Made by a program: the position numbers and the translations under genes | From: Gigaspora rosea | Taxonomy: Eukaryota; Glomeromycota; Glomeromycetes; Diversisporales; Gigasporaceae | NCBI GenBank assembly: GCA_003550325.1 | Contig: QKWP01000118.1 | Location: 411,498-475,497 of the forward strand | Direction of reading: 5' to 3' | DNA: 64,000 nucleotides | Notes under the pieces: model-generated | Seen by the model: the letters and a program-made list of their open reading frames with translations, nothing else | Database searches by the model: none | What the model was told of the DNA's origin: nothing | In this document: one piece after another, positions 36,345 through 49,594 of the stretch | Layout of the letters: the number at the start of each line of letters is the position of its first letter | Numbering within the stretch: the stretch's first letter is position 1

Positions 36345-38031
36345 AGTTTATATAATAATCGTTTTTTTTTTGTTTAAGGGAGACAGTTTTTTCGATTTAG
36401 ATTTGTCTTCATCGGATAAATTTGGGTTTCGCTTTCGCCTGGGATCATCTTTCCGGGTTTAAAATGCTTCATTCTCATCCTTTTCAACTTCAATCATATA
36501 AGCATTCCTTAAGGACTTGTCATCCCATCAAACCTTTTCTTTGAGGTTCGTATCCGCAATTTTTTGTAATATGTAAATGTCTTTTATTCATCCTTTTCAA
36601 CTCCAATACCATAATGATAACAATGTCCAACTTTATATGTTCCATCAACGTTTCCCATCTCTGCAGGTTTTTGATAATAGATAAATGTCTTATGTTCATC
36701 ATTTTCAACTCCAGTTCCATGAAAATAATAATGTCCAACGTTATATGTTCCAACAGCGTGCCCCATATCAGCAGATTTTGAATAATAAATGAACGCCTTA
36801 TGCCATCTTTTTCAATTATATGCTCTAACAGCGTGCACCATCTCTGCAGACTTTTGAAAATAAATGAATGTCTTATATTCATACATTTCAAATCCAATTC
36901 CATTTTGATAACAATATCCAACATTATATGTTCCTTTAATGTCACCCATTTCAGCAGAGTTTTGATAATAAATGAATTCCTTATGTTCATCTTTTTCAAC
37001 TCTAATTCCTTTATTATAACATATCCAACATTAAATTTTCCCCAATATGCCCCATCTCTACAGATTTTTGATGATAAATGAATGCCTTATGTTAATCTTT
37101 TTTTACTCGAATTCCTTCATATAAAAATATCCAACATTAAATGTTCCACCAACGTGCACCATCTCTTCAGATTGTTGATAATGAATGAATGCTTTGTTCA
37201 TCTTTTTCAACTCAAATTCCTTCATTCTACATTAAAAGTTCCTTTAACATTTTTTAGCATTATCTATCTCGCAGATTTTTGATAATAAATGATTGCATTA
37301 TGTTCATCCTTTCAACTCCAATTCCATTCCGATAACAATATCCAATATTATATATTCCTTCAGTATCCCCCACCTTAGCAGATTTTTGATAATAAGTGAA
37401 ATACCTTATATTCATCCTTTTTCAACTCCAATTCCAATCTGAGCTCCTTTAGCATGACCCATATCAGCAGACTTTTGATAAGAAATGAAAGTTTTATGTT
37501 CATCCTTTTCAATTCCAATTCCATTCTGATAATAATATCCAGCATTATATGTTACACTAGCATGACCTATCTCTGCAGATTTTTTAAACTTCAATTCCTT
37601 CATAATAAAAATATCCTACATTAATTGTTATATAAACATCCCCAATCTCTTCAGATTTTTGATAATAAATGAATGATTTATATTCATTTTTACTACTCCA
37701 ATTCCATTTCTATAACAATATCCAACCTGGAATGTTCGTTCCATCAGTGTCACCCATCTCTGCAGATTTTGATAATAAATGCACTCATCCCATTTACCAT
37801 AACAATTACAACTTGCAAGAACGATTTGAACTATAGGATTTATTTGATCATCTACACAAAATTTGATAATATTATCTGGATGTTACTTCTTCTTTGTTAG
37901 AAATAGTTCCAACAAGAATTGAACGAGAATTTTTCTTTCAATCAATCTTTCTTCTTTATATAGATTATACATTTTCTTAATGATTTTTTCGGTTGCTTTA
38001 CAAAGAGTTTATTGTAAACTAACATTAACAT
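36345..38031 (-). pseudogene. Sel1-repeat gene, heavily frameshifted
   Basis: The start context CGTCAAAATGT at 38031 and an N-terminal KQPKK...NLYKEERLIE block match the plus-strand pseudogene at 44087. Ten or more Sel1 units of about 108 bp follow (GYYYQNGIGIEKDEHKTFIS; GHYYFHGTGVENDEHKTFIY), with frame changes nearly every one or two units. A basic tail frame (DDPRRKRNPNLSDEDKSKSK) runs to about 36345. No kinase domain is found after it. It would have been a helical scaffold protein. Confidence 0.7.
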
Positions 38032-38039
38032 TTTGACGC

Positions 38040-39835
38040 CAAGAAAGAATGTGTTACATATGAATGCATCAAATTTATTGATAAACAAGGTTCATGAATA
38101 TATTGAAGATGTTTGATTTCTATTATTTAGATATATAGAGCTCTGGTGAACCAAACGGAGATGAACTTTAAAACAGGTTTAAGTTTGATTCAAAACTCGA
38201 AAAAACCTAAACCATGGCCGTTCAGACTTATTAAAAAAATATTTATTAATATTGCTCATAAGCACCTATCTTTATGCATTAAATATGCCGTGCAAAAATT
38301 TTTTTATACAGTAATTTTATTTTTTTTATTTTATTTTTTGTGCATATTTCACAGTAATTGTTAATTTTTGTGCAGAGATCCAACGAATTTTTAACACTGT
38401 CTCTATGTAATTGTATTACAATTGAGATGGCACATAAGTATATAATCAAGTGAAATAACGATTACGATCAGTACTTAAACATTCTCTATTATTATCTTAA
38501 AAAAAAAAAAAATTGACAACTCCATTGGTTTCTAAAATTTCAGCTTCATGAATATTAGCACCTAAACCTATAGTTGAAACCCTTTTAACACCTATCTCTT
38601 TTAATTCTAAATGTTTTAACACCAGTTATTCGGTTTTTTTCTTTGACCAATTTCACTTACAATTTGTTATTAAAACAATAAACAAAAAAATCTTTTCATA
38701 AAATATTCCAACTGTTAAGTTAAATATTTTGATAGTTTTAAACTGTTTAAAATTATTTTTTAATAAAATGAAAATTTCTATCCAAAACCCTCTAGTTATA
38801 ATATAATAAAATGAATGGACTCAAGATGCGAGTTACTTATCGGTATTTAATAAATAAGCATCCCGTACGAGTTTCAAAATTCAAAAATTAAAAATAAATA
38901 AATAGATAAATAATAGGAATGCTATTTTTACAGCGTTGCACACCTATAACTTACATACTGTGCAAGAAATCTAAAAACCATAATATGCACTTTAAAATTG
39001 AAATTGACAATTTAAGAAGGACTTGATTTTAATGTGTAACTTAATTATACATTACAGAAATTTTAAGAATAAAATTTTTATAAAGTTAATGTGATACATA
39101 ATCAAAATAGCATATTAAATCAAATAAATCAAACTATTGATTTCAATAAAATATTTAGTTAAATACGTTTTTGTTGTTATATCTTTGGCTAAATTTAGTG
39201 ATCACACACATTGTGATCAATCAAACACGAAGTTGCATTTTTAAACAAGGATTTAATATAAATTATAGATGCAGAAATTTTGTGACGCATTGTTACGTCA
39301 AAAAGATAAGCAACTATGTTTTAATGGTCGACATTTGTTGTCCCAAATATTAGATGTGATCCAGAATGACTAAGGTATTGATAATAATAAAGAAATTCTA
39401 CTTTGACACTGGTTAAAACTACCCAACTATTGTTACTACTATTTAAGTCACGTTATGACTGCCATTATAACAAGTAAGGTGATTATTATTGTAATTCGGA
39501 TATAAATAGAAAATCAGCTATGAAGACGACGTTAAATTGAATTCTAATCCTGAGAATCTTATCTAAGTTGATTAGAAATTACAGTATTGAATTAATGAAG
39601 TAAAAATAAATAGATCATATAATTTTATTTGCGTTCAAAACTTTGAAATTGAAGAATTTACTATTTGTAAGGACTAAACCGTATTTTACATATGAAATAT
39701 ACAAAGAAGAAGTTTTAACACTTTCAAGAAAACATGAAAAGTTTGATGTTACGTTGACTAATAAACATTATTTTGTCATTTTACAATGTATTATATTTTA
39801 AATGAAATTGTTTTCTTTAAGTTAAGAATTTACAT
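38040..39835. other. Intergenic between Sel1 pseudogene and Tigger element
   Basis: No gene is supported. A minus-strand stretch near 38515-38625 (a frame with GVKRVSTIGLGANIHEAEIL) may be a coding relic of unknown kind. Confidence 0.35.
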
Positions 39836-40768
39836 TACCGTAAATTCTCGAAATAGCGGGCAGGGGCGCGCTATTTTGACTACGTGCGCGCTATTTCGGG
39901 TACGCGCATGGGCGTTATTTCAAATATGTAGGTCGATTTTTTGAAACTGGATTTGTTAAAAATAACACCCATGAGCGGTATTTTGATTGTGCATAATTAC
40001 CGGTATTTGTTAACACAATATACCGGTAGATAGAGTTTTTCAAAATAATGCCCATGGTTATTCCCACAACGTTTGGATGCATACATACATGCATACGTAA
40101 TATTAAAGCCCAACAATAACCAAGTAGTACCGTATAACAAGTTATAGCCAAATATATATATTTTTTTTGAATGGCGTATAATCTGCATACTGTACTTTTT
40201 TTTATTTTATTAATAAAAATTAAATTAAATAAAAAAAATTTCCAATAAATAGGCAGGTTCCCTCCACAATTCGAATATATTATATATTTGATTCGCCTTT
40301 TGAACAACCTTCGCTCAAGAAATGACTTCCATTCTAGAAACACTAAACGCTAAAGTTACCTACTCTAATAAAATAGACCCATCGCTTATAAAAAAATAAA
40401 ATAATAAAAAAAAAAATGTAAAATAAAAAAATAAAAAACATATAATTTCCATTTGCACGGACTTATTATTAAAATACCTTCTTTTATTGCACCAATTTAT
40501 ATTTAACACTGGCTCCGTTCACATTTTATACTTATTTTTAATAAAAAGTTTTATTCCCGCGAATTGTACATTTGAAATCAACCTTTTTTTTAAACTATAA
40601 ATAGAATTCTCTATATACGTTTTTTTTTTGAGAAAAAAAATGCTAAACTTACTTGCATTGATTCGGGGAATTAGTGCTTTATTTTTTTTCTTTATCCGTA
40701 ACACCAACCCCTATACATATAAGCGTAATTTACTTTTAATTTACGTGAATGAATCTCTTACAATAAAC

Positions 40769-42475
40769 ATGGATTTAGAACGCAAAAATCGAAGCTATAC
40801 TATCGCGTTTAAACTTGAGGCGATTAAATATGCAGAAGACTCTTCTAATCGCCGTGCTGCAAAATTTTATAATGTTGATAGAAAATGAGTTCAGGAATGG
40901 AGAAAACAAAAGAAAGAACTCGAACCTGTTAAAAACAAAGAGCAAGTACGAGCCCTCAAGGGTCGCGGCCGAAAGGCCAAGTACCCTGCACTGGAAAATG
41001 AACTATTGGATTACATCAAACAAAGAAGAGAGGAAAAGCAAGCCGTTACAACGTTTATGATTAGGAACAAAGCTAAAGAGTTAGGACAAACCCTTGGTCT
41101 TGAAGATGCTAAGTTTTCACGTGGCTGGGTCGTACGTTTTAAAAATCGACACAACCTAGTAGAACGGGCCCGCACACAAATTGCACAGAAATTTCCGGAG
41201 GAAACACCCTTAATTGTTAAGAATTTTCTTAAAACTGCACGTGAAAAGACGCAAAATTTCGAAAAAAAATATATTATTTCTTTCGACGAAACACCAATGT
41301 GGTTTGATATGCCAAGAAATTCGACAATCGAGTTTGAAGGTGTTCGCGAAGTGCCTATTAAAACTACAGGAAGTGATAAAGTGCGATTTACTGTAGTTCT
41401 AGGTTATACGGCTTCTGGTGACAAGCTTCCGCCAACCGTAATTTTCAAACTTAAAAACAAACCAAAGGGAAGGTTTCTGCGAGACGTTGTGGTAGCAACA
41501 GCATCCCATGCGAACATGAAAGGAGATTTGATGGTTTCTACTTACATTCCACGGGTTATTAGAGCACGACCAAATGGTTTTTTTAAAGATAAAGGTGTAA
41601 TTTTTGTTGACCGTCATCGTAGCCATATACGTGAAGATGTCGTTAAAGCTTTGAATCTTGAGGGTTTAGATGTTTTAGAGATACCCGGTGGGACAACGAG
41701 TGTCTTACAGCCACCCGATGTCTCAGTAAATAAACCTTTTAAAAGTGGTGTGCGAAAACGATGGGAAGAATGGATGGAAAAAGGAAGAAAAGACTTTACC
41801 AAAAACGGCAATCGCAAAAAAGCACCATACGAGCTCGTTTGTGAATGGGTTTTGCAAACATGGAAGGTATGATTGCATTACAAAAATCAACAAATTTGAG
41901 TACTACAATAGCATTTCGAGCTTTCAATTATATAATTGAAAGCTCGAAGTGCCATTTTCTCTTGGCAGCACTCATTTCATGTAATTGTCTGCATTAGTTC
42001 GTCTTTTACTAATTTGATTTTAGCTTCATCGTGGTATTTAAATCATAAAATATTACATTAAATTATCGTGGTTTCAAAGTTACAATTATACGAAATTCTA
42101 ATTTACAAATTAACTTACTTGAAGGAAATCAGTAAAGAAGTTCTTATCAAATCCTTTGTATCGACTGGACTCACCCTAAACCCCGATGGTAGCGAAGACA
42201 ATAAAATGTCGCACCATTTACAAGCAATTGTTGGAGACCGGATGAATGAGATGGACGAATTATCAAGTGAAGAACAAGATGAAGATATGATGGATGTAGA
42301 TGTATACGATGATACAGATGATGATGCGGATGAGAATGAAGATATGGACATGACAGATAATGAGTGTTATAGTAAGTATGCAAAACATTCTACGTCCATT
42401 AAAATATTACTTCGCTGTTCATTAAATATTACTTCGCTGTTAAAATCGATCCACACATTAGAATACTACGACTAG
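40769..42475 (+). pseudogene. Pogo/Tigger transposase, one premature TGA
   Basis: The frame 40769-41866 joins 42125-42475 in phase through an intron (GTATGA...TGAAG). Order: a Psq-type helix-turn-helix (SYTIAFKLEAIKYAEDSSNR), a CENP-B-type helix-turn-helix (about 75-145), then the DDE domain with Asp in ISFDETPMWFDM, in VIFVDRHRSHIREDV and in VLQPPDVSVNKPFK. All three catalytic acids are present. The C-terminus keeps LNPDGSEDN and an acidic tail. The only break is a TGA at codon 40 in a context that fits a former CGA (RKRVQEW). Without it the protein would look intact, so this is a young inactive copy or a stop-suppressed one. Confidence 0.85.
41915..41948. repeat. 34-bp perfect palindrome in transposase intron
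   Basis: TTCGAGCTTTCAATTAT is followed directly by its exact reverse complement. It lies inside the intron 41867-42124. Confidence 0.85.
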
Positions 42476-42947
42476 ACAATAAATGGATAGTTCTCGGCTC
42501 GTTAAACTGATGCGAATTTCTAAAAAAGAAAAGAATTTTTTAGTGAAAAAAAAAAAAAAAAAGCAAATGCCTGCATTCAATTTCAAAAAATTGGTTGCCA
42601 CTTATCCAAGTTTATTCCTGTCTTTCCGAGGAAACTTCTATTAAAAATGTTAAAAAAAACGTTAGTTTATATCTAGACAAATAATTGGTCTTTTAATAAA
42701 TACAAAACTCTCGATTGATACTGCAACTTAATATAAAGTATTTAAATTACCCGGTTACGTTAAATTCTATACATTAAAGACTAAAGGGACATTGCACAGT
42801 AAAATAAATGCATTTTCTATAAGTGCCTTCTACGAGCACTTATTAAAACCTTGACCTTTATAAATGCACTTATCTTACTAGTATTATTTTTTAAGTGAAC
42901 GTTGTTAGAGTTTGGTGGGTGCATTTGGAGATCCAACTGTATGTGAA

Positions 42948-43018
42948 CGCGTGAATGTGTAAATGGTGAATGCGTGAATGCGTGAATGCATGAATGCGTG
43001 TATGCGTGTATGCGTAAA
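42948..43018. repeat. 8-bp minisatellite GCGTGAAT
   Basis: Eight or so imperfect copies of GCGTGAAT/GCGTGTAT near the right end of the Tigger element. Confidence 0.8.
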
Positions 43019-43190
43019 GCTTAAAAAGCAATAAAAGAAGTAGTCAATTAAATAATATAACGTGATGTATAATGGGGTGCGCGTTATTTCGGGGCGCGCA
43101 TGGGCGTTATTTCGAAACCAGATATGAAATTTTTAGGGGTCGCGATTTTCGAATTAACGCCCCTGCCCGCTATTACGAGAATTTACGGTA

Positions 43191-44086
43191 TTTTATAAAA
43201 ATTCTTAAATCATCAAAATTATATCAATAAGCTCATTGAAAGAAATTTAAATAATTAAATAGACTAGTTTTGAACCAAACTTCGTTTATCGAGATTTTAG
43301 TCTTCATTGTAGAATTATAGTGAGTATGACTTAATTATGTGTCGGATATCATGGCACACATAGAACGCACTTATCGGAAGTTACGACCAAAGTCCGTTGT
43401 GATCAGTCACGACACTATTTGGATTAGTCCTTGATAATATTTGTCAAAGCCCAAATAAAATTTTCGTTGGACATAGCCCAAATGCAATCATTATTAAAGT
43501 AATATCAATTAAAATTTTATTAATCTTCTGACCTACGTATATTTAAAATAGTAGAATATACTCGATAAAAACTCTATTTTTGGAGATTCGCCAGCTTTAA
43601 TTAAATCACTAAAATTTAACTCATCAAGTTGTACTAGAAAATCATATAAAGTTGGTTAATAAGCATTATTGGCATCTTTAATTGTGACATGATGTTGTAG
43701 AGAGAGATCCGAGTTCTTGGTTTATCTTTTATATTTTGACACAAATCAATACAATAATAAAGAAAACTTTAACGATATTTAGTCATTATTATGTAGTATC
43801 GAATGAGTGTCGCGAGTTGACAATTTCTATCTATTGTGGAAAAGTCAATGGTTGTGTGAAACAAACTTCTCAATTAAGTCCGTTGCCAAAGTTGTTCTCA
43901 AGTAGTCTATATTACAGGATTCACTCTGTTTTATAATAATTGCAATAATTTTTAACGCTAGAAATAAAGTTGGGAAGTGTTACACTACGTATGTAGTAAT
44001 TGCATCTAAAAATATATAAATCGTGCACATTGCGCAATGTAATACATACTGTAACTTCCGTTTCAAATTCTTTTCTTTGCGTCAAA
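43191..44086. other. Intergenic, no gene seen
   Basis: AT-rich, with short frames only. It contains the upstream region of the Sel1-kinase pseudogene at 44087. Confidence 0.4.
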
Positions 44087-45579
44087 ATGTCAAATTACAA
44101 TAATGTATTTGAAAAGCAGCCGAAAAAAATCGATAATTCATCAGATATAACTCAAATAACCAACAATATTACCCAATTGAATTTAGATGATAACAATTTA
44201 TAGGATTTTTCACAAAGTTTTCTAAATGAAATTGTTAAAGAAATGCGTAATCTTTATAATGAAGAAGCATTGAAAGGTAAAAATTCTGATTCAATCCTTG
44301 AGATATTAGAACAATTTCTAATAAAGAAGAAACAAAATCCAGTTAATATTATCGATTTTTTGCATAAATGATCAAAACCAATCCTACGATTGGATGAACA
44401 CAAAGCATTCAATTATTACCAAAAATTAGAAGAGATTAATTATTCTTGTGGAATATTTTTCGTCGGTGTCTGTTATGAAAAGGAATTGGAGTTGAAAAGG
44501 ATGAACATATTATTATCAAAATCTGTAGAGATGGGTCACAGAAAAGAAAATTGTATTGGAATGAAATTTGAGTTGAAAAGATGAACATAAGGCATTCATT
44601 TATTATCAAAAATTTGCAGAGATGGGTCACGCTAGTGGAATATTTAATGTTGGATTGTTATCGAAATGGAATTGGAGTTAAAAAGGATGAACATAAAGCA
44701 TTCATTTATTATAAAAATCTGTAGAGATTGATCACGCTAGTGGAACATGTAATGTTGGATATTGTTATCAAAATGGAATAGGAGTTATGAAAAAGGAATT
44801 GGATGAACATCAGGCTTTCATTTATTATCAAATCAAAAGTCTGCAGAGATGGATGACGCTATTGGAACATATAATGTTGGATATTGTTATCGTAATGGAA
44901 TTGTTAAAAAGGATGAACATAAGGCATTCATTTATTATCAAAAATCTACAGAGATAAGAGTCGCTAGTGGAATTTCAAGTGTTGCATAATGTTATCGAAA
45001 TGGAATTGGAATAAAAAAGGATTTGCATGAATTTGGTATCAAAGGTAAATTTTATTTAAGCATAAATAGCATGTGTATTTGAAATCGAAAAATAGAATTA
45101 AAAATTATAAAAAGAAGATATTATAAGTAATTACATCTGATCTTGAAATATCTATGGTTGTGTTATGTAACCAGGATATAAATAATTATCTGTTATATAT
45201 ACGTATTTAAAAGTTCAAATATTTAAATCACCGATTAGGAAAAAGATTTAACATCAGGTATTATCATTATTATAAATTTTATTATTATTAAAATCTATAA
45301 TTAATTAAATTTTATAAATAAATACCATCTGTTAATGAATGTGAATGGCAGTATAATCTTGAAATTGAAGATAATTTGAAAAAAATATTGACAGAAAATA
45401 GATATCATTTATCGTGGATCCCTTATGATGATTTTAAAAAGATTGAAGAGATTGGTAAAGGTGGATTTGCTACTGTATATTATGCTAGATGGTTTAATAA
45501 GATTCAAAATTTAAGCAGACCTTTTGCATTTAATTTGTTTCATGAATCAATTAATTATCACCGAGAATTTATAAAAGAG
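44087..45579 (+). pseudogene. Sel1-repeat kinase gene, truncated and frameshifted
   Basis: From the ATG at 44087: MSNYNNVFEKQPKKIDNSSD, an in-frame stop after NLDDNN, then FLNEIVKEMRNLYNEEALKG and KKKQNPVNIIDFLHK. Decayed Sel1 units follow from 44390 to about 45040 (DEHKAFNYYQKLEE; YCYQNGIGV pieces) in shifting frames. A kinase exon at 45330-45579 reads SWIPYDDFKKIEEIGKGGFA then TVYYARWF, but the invariant Lys strand is FAFNLF (Lys to Asn). It ends at a GTAACC donor, and no C-lobe follows before 46790. Confidence 0.7.
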
Positions 45580-46700
45580 GTAACCTTTATTTAATATTTT
45601 TATGGAACTACTAATCTGCATTAGTGAACTGCATGCTCTGTATCTAAAGATTCGACCCATTATAAATTTCTTCTCTGGGTTACCCACTTGTCTAAAAAAG
45701 CCCTATTTGGATACAGACCTAATTTGTTAAAAAATAATCAGGTAACCTGGGTTACTCGAGTTGCCCAGTTATCTTTATCTAAATTTTTAGAGATTTCAAA
45801 ACAAGCGGCAAGTTATTTTTATTATAACGTATACAAGATTGGTTTGATCTTAGTATGCAAAAGTTACATTTAATCAAACAATGCAATAATATTGGCAGAT
45901 TTGCAAAGCCAGTATTTTAGGTATAATATGACGAAAATTATATAAATTTGATTTATGTAAAATTATATATATTATAAGTTTGTAATTTATTAAAATTTAA
46001 TTATATAAAGCAAAAGAAAAACTGGATCAGGCTCGTTACAGTAACTCCGATTTTTAGAATTATTTTCTAAAACTGAAGATTTATCTTTTGTTAAATAAGT
46101 GCCGTAAAGGCAGAAATGTGTAATTTCGATTTTTGCCAGCTCCACTTGCTGACTTATTGTGCAAGATTCGAATATTCGGCAAAACTGCGCCATGATCATA
46201 TGAGTCTGTCGGATAAAATATAATATACTTCGTGTTATGCGATGTATAATTTATAGCACCTTTTTTATAATTTCATTTACATTCAATTACTTTATCTGTT
46301 ATTATTATTCCGAAATAAAGGATTCTTGTTTTTTTTTTTTATTAGTTAATAAGAAAATATTACTTTCTAAGACTATCTCATGTCGGTCCTTTCAAATCGG
46401 ACCGAATAAGCCATCCCAAGAACTCCGTATATTATAAACAAAAGTCGTGTATGTACGTATACCATTTTTTTTTAGCATTGACATATTAAAAGCATATTTT
46501 CTTTTAGTTCTGTAGTTGCAGAAAAAATGGTTGCACTAACTCTTTATGGACACAAACGCATCCGCCTCCGCAACATCTGAATGACCTAATTTTATTCTAA
46601 AAAATTAGGCAGCATAGTTGTACGACATTAAGATATTCAAACTCATATTCCGATTTGTACACTTTGTATTCCATTCAAAACCTGCTGTACGCATACCAAC
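45580..46700. other. Intergenic upstream of gene B
   Basis: No gene is seen. Short frames without family features. Confidence 0.4.
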
Positions 46701-46790
46701 TTTATATAAAACATTAAAAATATCCATTAAGTACAGTACGACGTACACACAATAACAATAGCGTAAAAAAAAGGTGTAAACCGCTTAATC

Positions 46791-49251
46791 ATGGCTACTA
46801 ACGATGACGGCTCAGACTTTAAGGATGCAGCAGCTCGTGCTGCTTTAACATCTGTTGAAATAGCAGGTTTATACGTTCCTTTTATGAATATGGTGAAATT
46901 ATTGATTGAAGAAGTTAAAAAAATTTACGAAGATGCAGAATGTAATAAAGAAATTTGTTTAATTATGGTGAATAGAGTAGCAATTGCAGAATGTGCAATG
47001 AATGAAATGTTAAATTCAAATAAAAATGAAAATTATTTTCAAAAATGTTTTGTATCTTTTAAAAGATTTGAAATTGTTTTGAAAAATATTAAGGATTTTA
47101 CAAATAAGGTTTCAAAGATTGAAGGGTATAGAAAATTTCTTAACGCACCAGAAATTAAAAAAAAATTTGATAAATTAATACAAGAATATGATATATGTAT
47201 GAAAGAGCTACATTTTACTATGGCAATTGCTAGTGAAAGTCAAAGAAACATAGAAGCTCAAAAAGTTGATAATTCTCTAAAGAACGTTGAAGATGTATGT
47301 ATAGTTAATTATAAATAATTATTTTTATTACCTTAATGTTTATGTTCTCCTTTCATTTAATATACTTTAGACTCAAAAATGTTTGCAATCAGCTCGATGT
47401 TGTTGTTCAGGGCATGAACATTTTAAGATCTCAAATGGATGGACAATCTGAAAATATTCATGTTACAGAAAATCATTCAAGTCATTTGAGTAATCCTTAT
47501 GTTATAACAGAGAAAGATATTCGTGGTTCAGAAACTTATCCTACTGTTAAGAAATTTTATAAAAATTATGTGGATGTTGCATGTAAATGTGTTAAAGATA
47601 AATCACACGATTTTAAAATCGAGTTAGCAATTCTTGGAATATTAGGTCAATCACAATACATTCTCCATTTTTATGGTCTTTCAAATGTTGATAATCGGGA
47701 CGTTATGGTCTTTGATTGGGCTGATCATGGGACTTTAAAAGAGCTCTATTCCTCTTATGATATTCCTTGGACAAGAAAAATACGCATTCTTCGGGATATT
47801 TGTCGTGGTCTTGTGTTTTTGCGCAGTGCAAATGTTTTTCATCATGATATGAGATGTGAAAATATTTTCGTATGTATAATCATAAATAAATATTATTTAA
47901 CATATAACATTCAAATAAATTACAAGTATATTAAATTATAGGTGCTACATAATTTGGATTCAAAAATTGGTAATTTCAAATGTGCTCGTAAAACAGATGC
48001 AAAGACGAGGAATCTTGAACACTTGGTCACCAATATTATCCGTTGGATGGCTCCTGAACAGATTAAGAAATATAAAGACAAAAGACATGATGACAAAAAG
48101 TACCATTATACATTTCATTGTGAAATGTTTAGGTATTTATTATTTAATTATTAATTAATTTCATTGACTTTTTTGTTTGAATTAACTTTATTCAATTTAT
48201 TTTATTTAATCAGTTTTGGAATGCTTATTTGGGAACTTTGTTATGAAAAAATGCCTTATGAAAAGCGAGATATTCAAGATATATCAAATCATGTTTTAAA
48301 TGGTAATCGAGAAAGGCTTTTAACTGGACAATTTGACGACCCTGATGATAAGGAGATTCAAGAAAAACTTATTAAAATCATTAAAAACAGTAAGTTTAAA
48401 TTAAATTCATTTTGAAGCATTTTTATTACATATAGTATACTAAGTCTTAATTTATTTTTCGCTTAATTGATAAATAGCATGGAAACATATACCACACGAA
48501 AGAATAAGTATTACGGATTTACATAGAAAACTTGAAAAACTAGCTGCAAATTATCTAATTCCTCCTGGTGCTCCAGTACTTTTAGAAGATAAATCATTAA
48601 ACTTTGATGGAAGTTTAGTGCATCCAGAACCTGAGGGTGCACCATCATTTATTCCTCTTGACAGAGGAATCGAACTTCATAAAAAGAGGGATCACGTAAA
48701 TGCTTGGAAATGTTTTAATGAGAATGCAGATCTTGGAGATAACTCTGCAAAATATTGGCAAGGTTATTATTTGTGTCATGGGTATGGTGTTGTCGAAAAA
48801 AATGAGAGACGTGCTATGGAACTTTTTAAAGAAGCCGCTGATAATGATCATCCAGATGCACAATATCGTTATGCAATGTTATCACTTTCCAGTCTAAGCA
48901 AAGAGGAAAGTGACTCTAGAAAAGAAGAAATTTGTAAAGAAATTTTACATTATTTTAAATTAGCAGCTAACAGTAATAAACAGAACTATGACGCAGTATA
49001 TTATTTGGGAGATATTTATTTAAATGGAAAACTTAATGTAGAACAAAATAGGGAACTTGGATTAAAGTATTTAAACTTGGCTGCTGATAACGGGCATGCA
49101 AAAGCATCTAAGCTATTAAAAGGTAAATATTTAGGCTTATTACTTTATTTTATTCATTTTTATAAAATTTTAATATATTTGTAACTAAATTATGGTTTTG
49201 ATTAAACTAGAAACTACGCAATTGGATAACCGTATGGATGTTGAGGTATAA
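46791..49251 (+). CDS. MLKL/HeLo-like N-terminus + pseudokinase + Sel1 repeats, gene B
   Basis: Six exons: 46791-47294, 47393-47869, 47942-48132, 48214-48389, 48478-49122 and 49211-49251. They total 677 codons plus stop, with the same phases as gene A. The helical N-terminus (LYVPFMNMVKLLIEEVKKIY; NKEICLIMVNRVAIAECAM) is followed by a degenerate kinase fold: no Gly loop, VACK kept, HHDMRCENIF for HRD, KIGNFKCARK (NFK) for DFG, IRWMAPEQ and LIWELCYEKMPY. Sel1 repeats end the protein (YYLCHGYGVVEKNERRAMEL). Exon 2 probably uses an acceptor at CAATCAG (47392), which is 22 bases inside the exon relative to gene A, because the first acceptor would shift the frame. A membrane-active death effector or a scaffold are both possible. 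Confidence 0.83.
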
Positions 49252-49594
49252 TTTCCTTATTGTCTACATTTTTTTTTATTTTTATTTTATTTTATTTTAT
49301 TTTAATATTATTTTCTTTTCTAGATTTAAATTTTGGCTTATAAACATTTTCTGGTTGCTATTATTATATTTATCAATTTTAAATTTAAATTTTAAAAGAG
49401 ATTTATTTAGACTAAGCTCGCGCCAGAATTTAAAGGCTTTATTTTATTTTCAAAAAAAAATATTTGTGACTAACAAACTGGCACCCGTGCCTATTATAGT
49501 ATTTGTACCCTTAATAAAAAATAAATTTTTTTAAACTTTAAATTAAATTATCTTGATAATTACTTGACTAAATTCAATAAAAGTTTTTTATTTA

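Larger units (their letters stand above)
39838..43188 (+). mobile_element. Complete pogo/Tigger-type DNA transposon, 3.35 kb
   Basis: The left end CCGTAAATTCTCGAAATAGC (39838) and the inverted right end finishing GAGAATTTACGG (43188) agree over 31 bp with one mismatch, and TA flanks both sides (39836-39837, 43189-43190). TA duplication is diagnostic of Tc1/mariner/pogo insertion. Both ends carry a second subterminal block, GCGCATGGGCGTTATTTC. The element holds a transposase gene at 40769-42475. Confidence 0.9.

Noticed and set aside
39915..40343. 142-residue minus-strand ORF inside the Tigger element
   Set aside because: It reads through the left subterminal repeats opposite the transposase. 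No domain is seen.
42115..42383. Ser-rich minus-strand ORFs
   Set aside because: Antisense of the acidic C-terminal tail of the transposase (GAT/GAA codons read as ATC/TTC/TCA).
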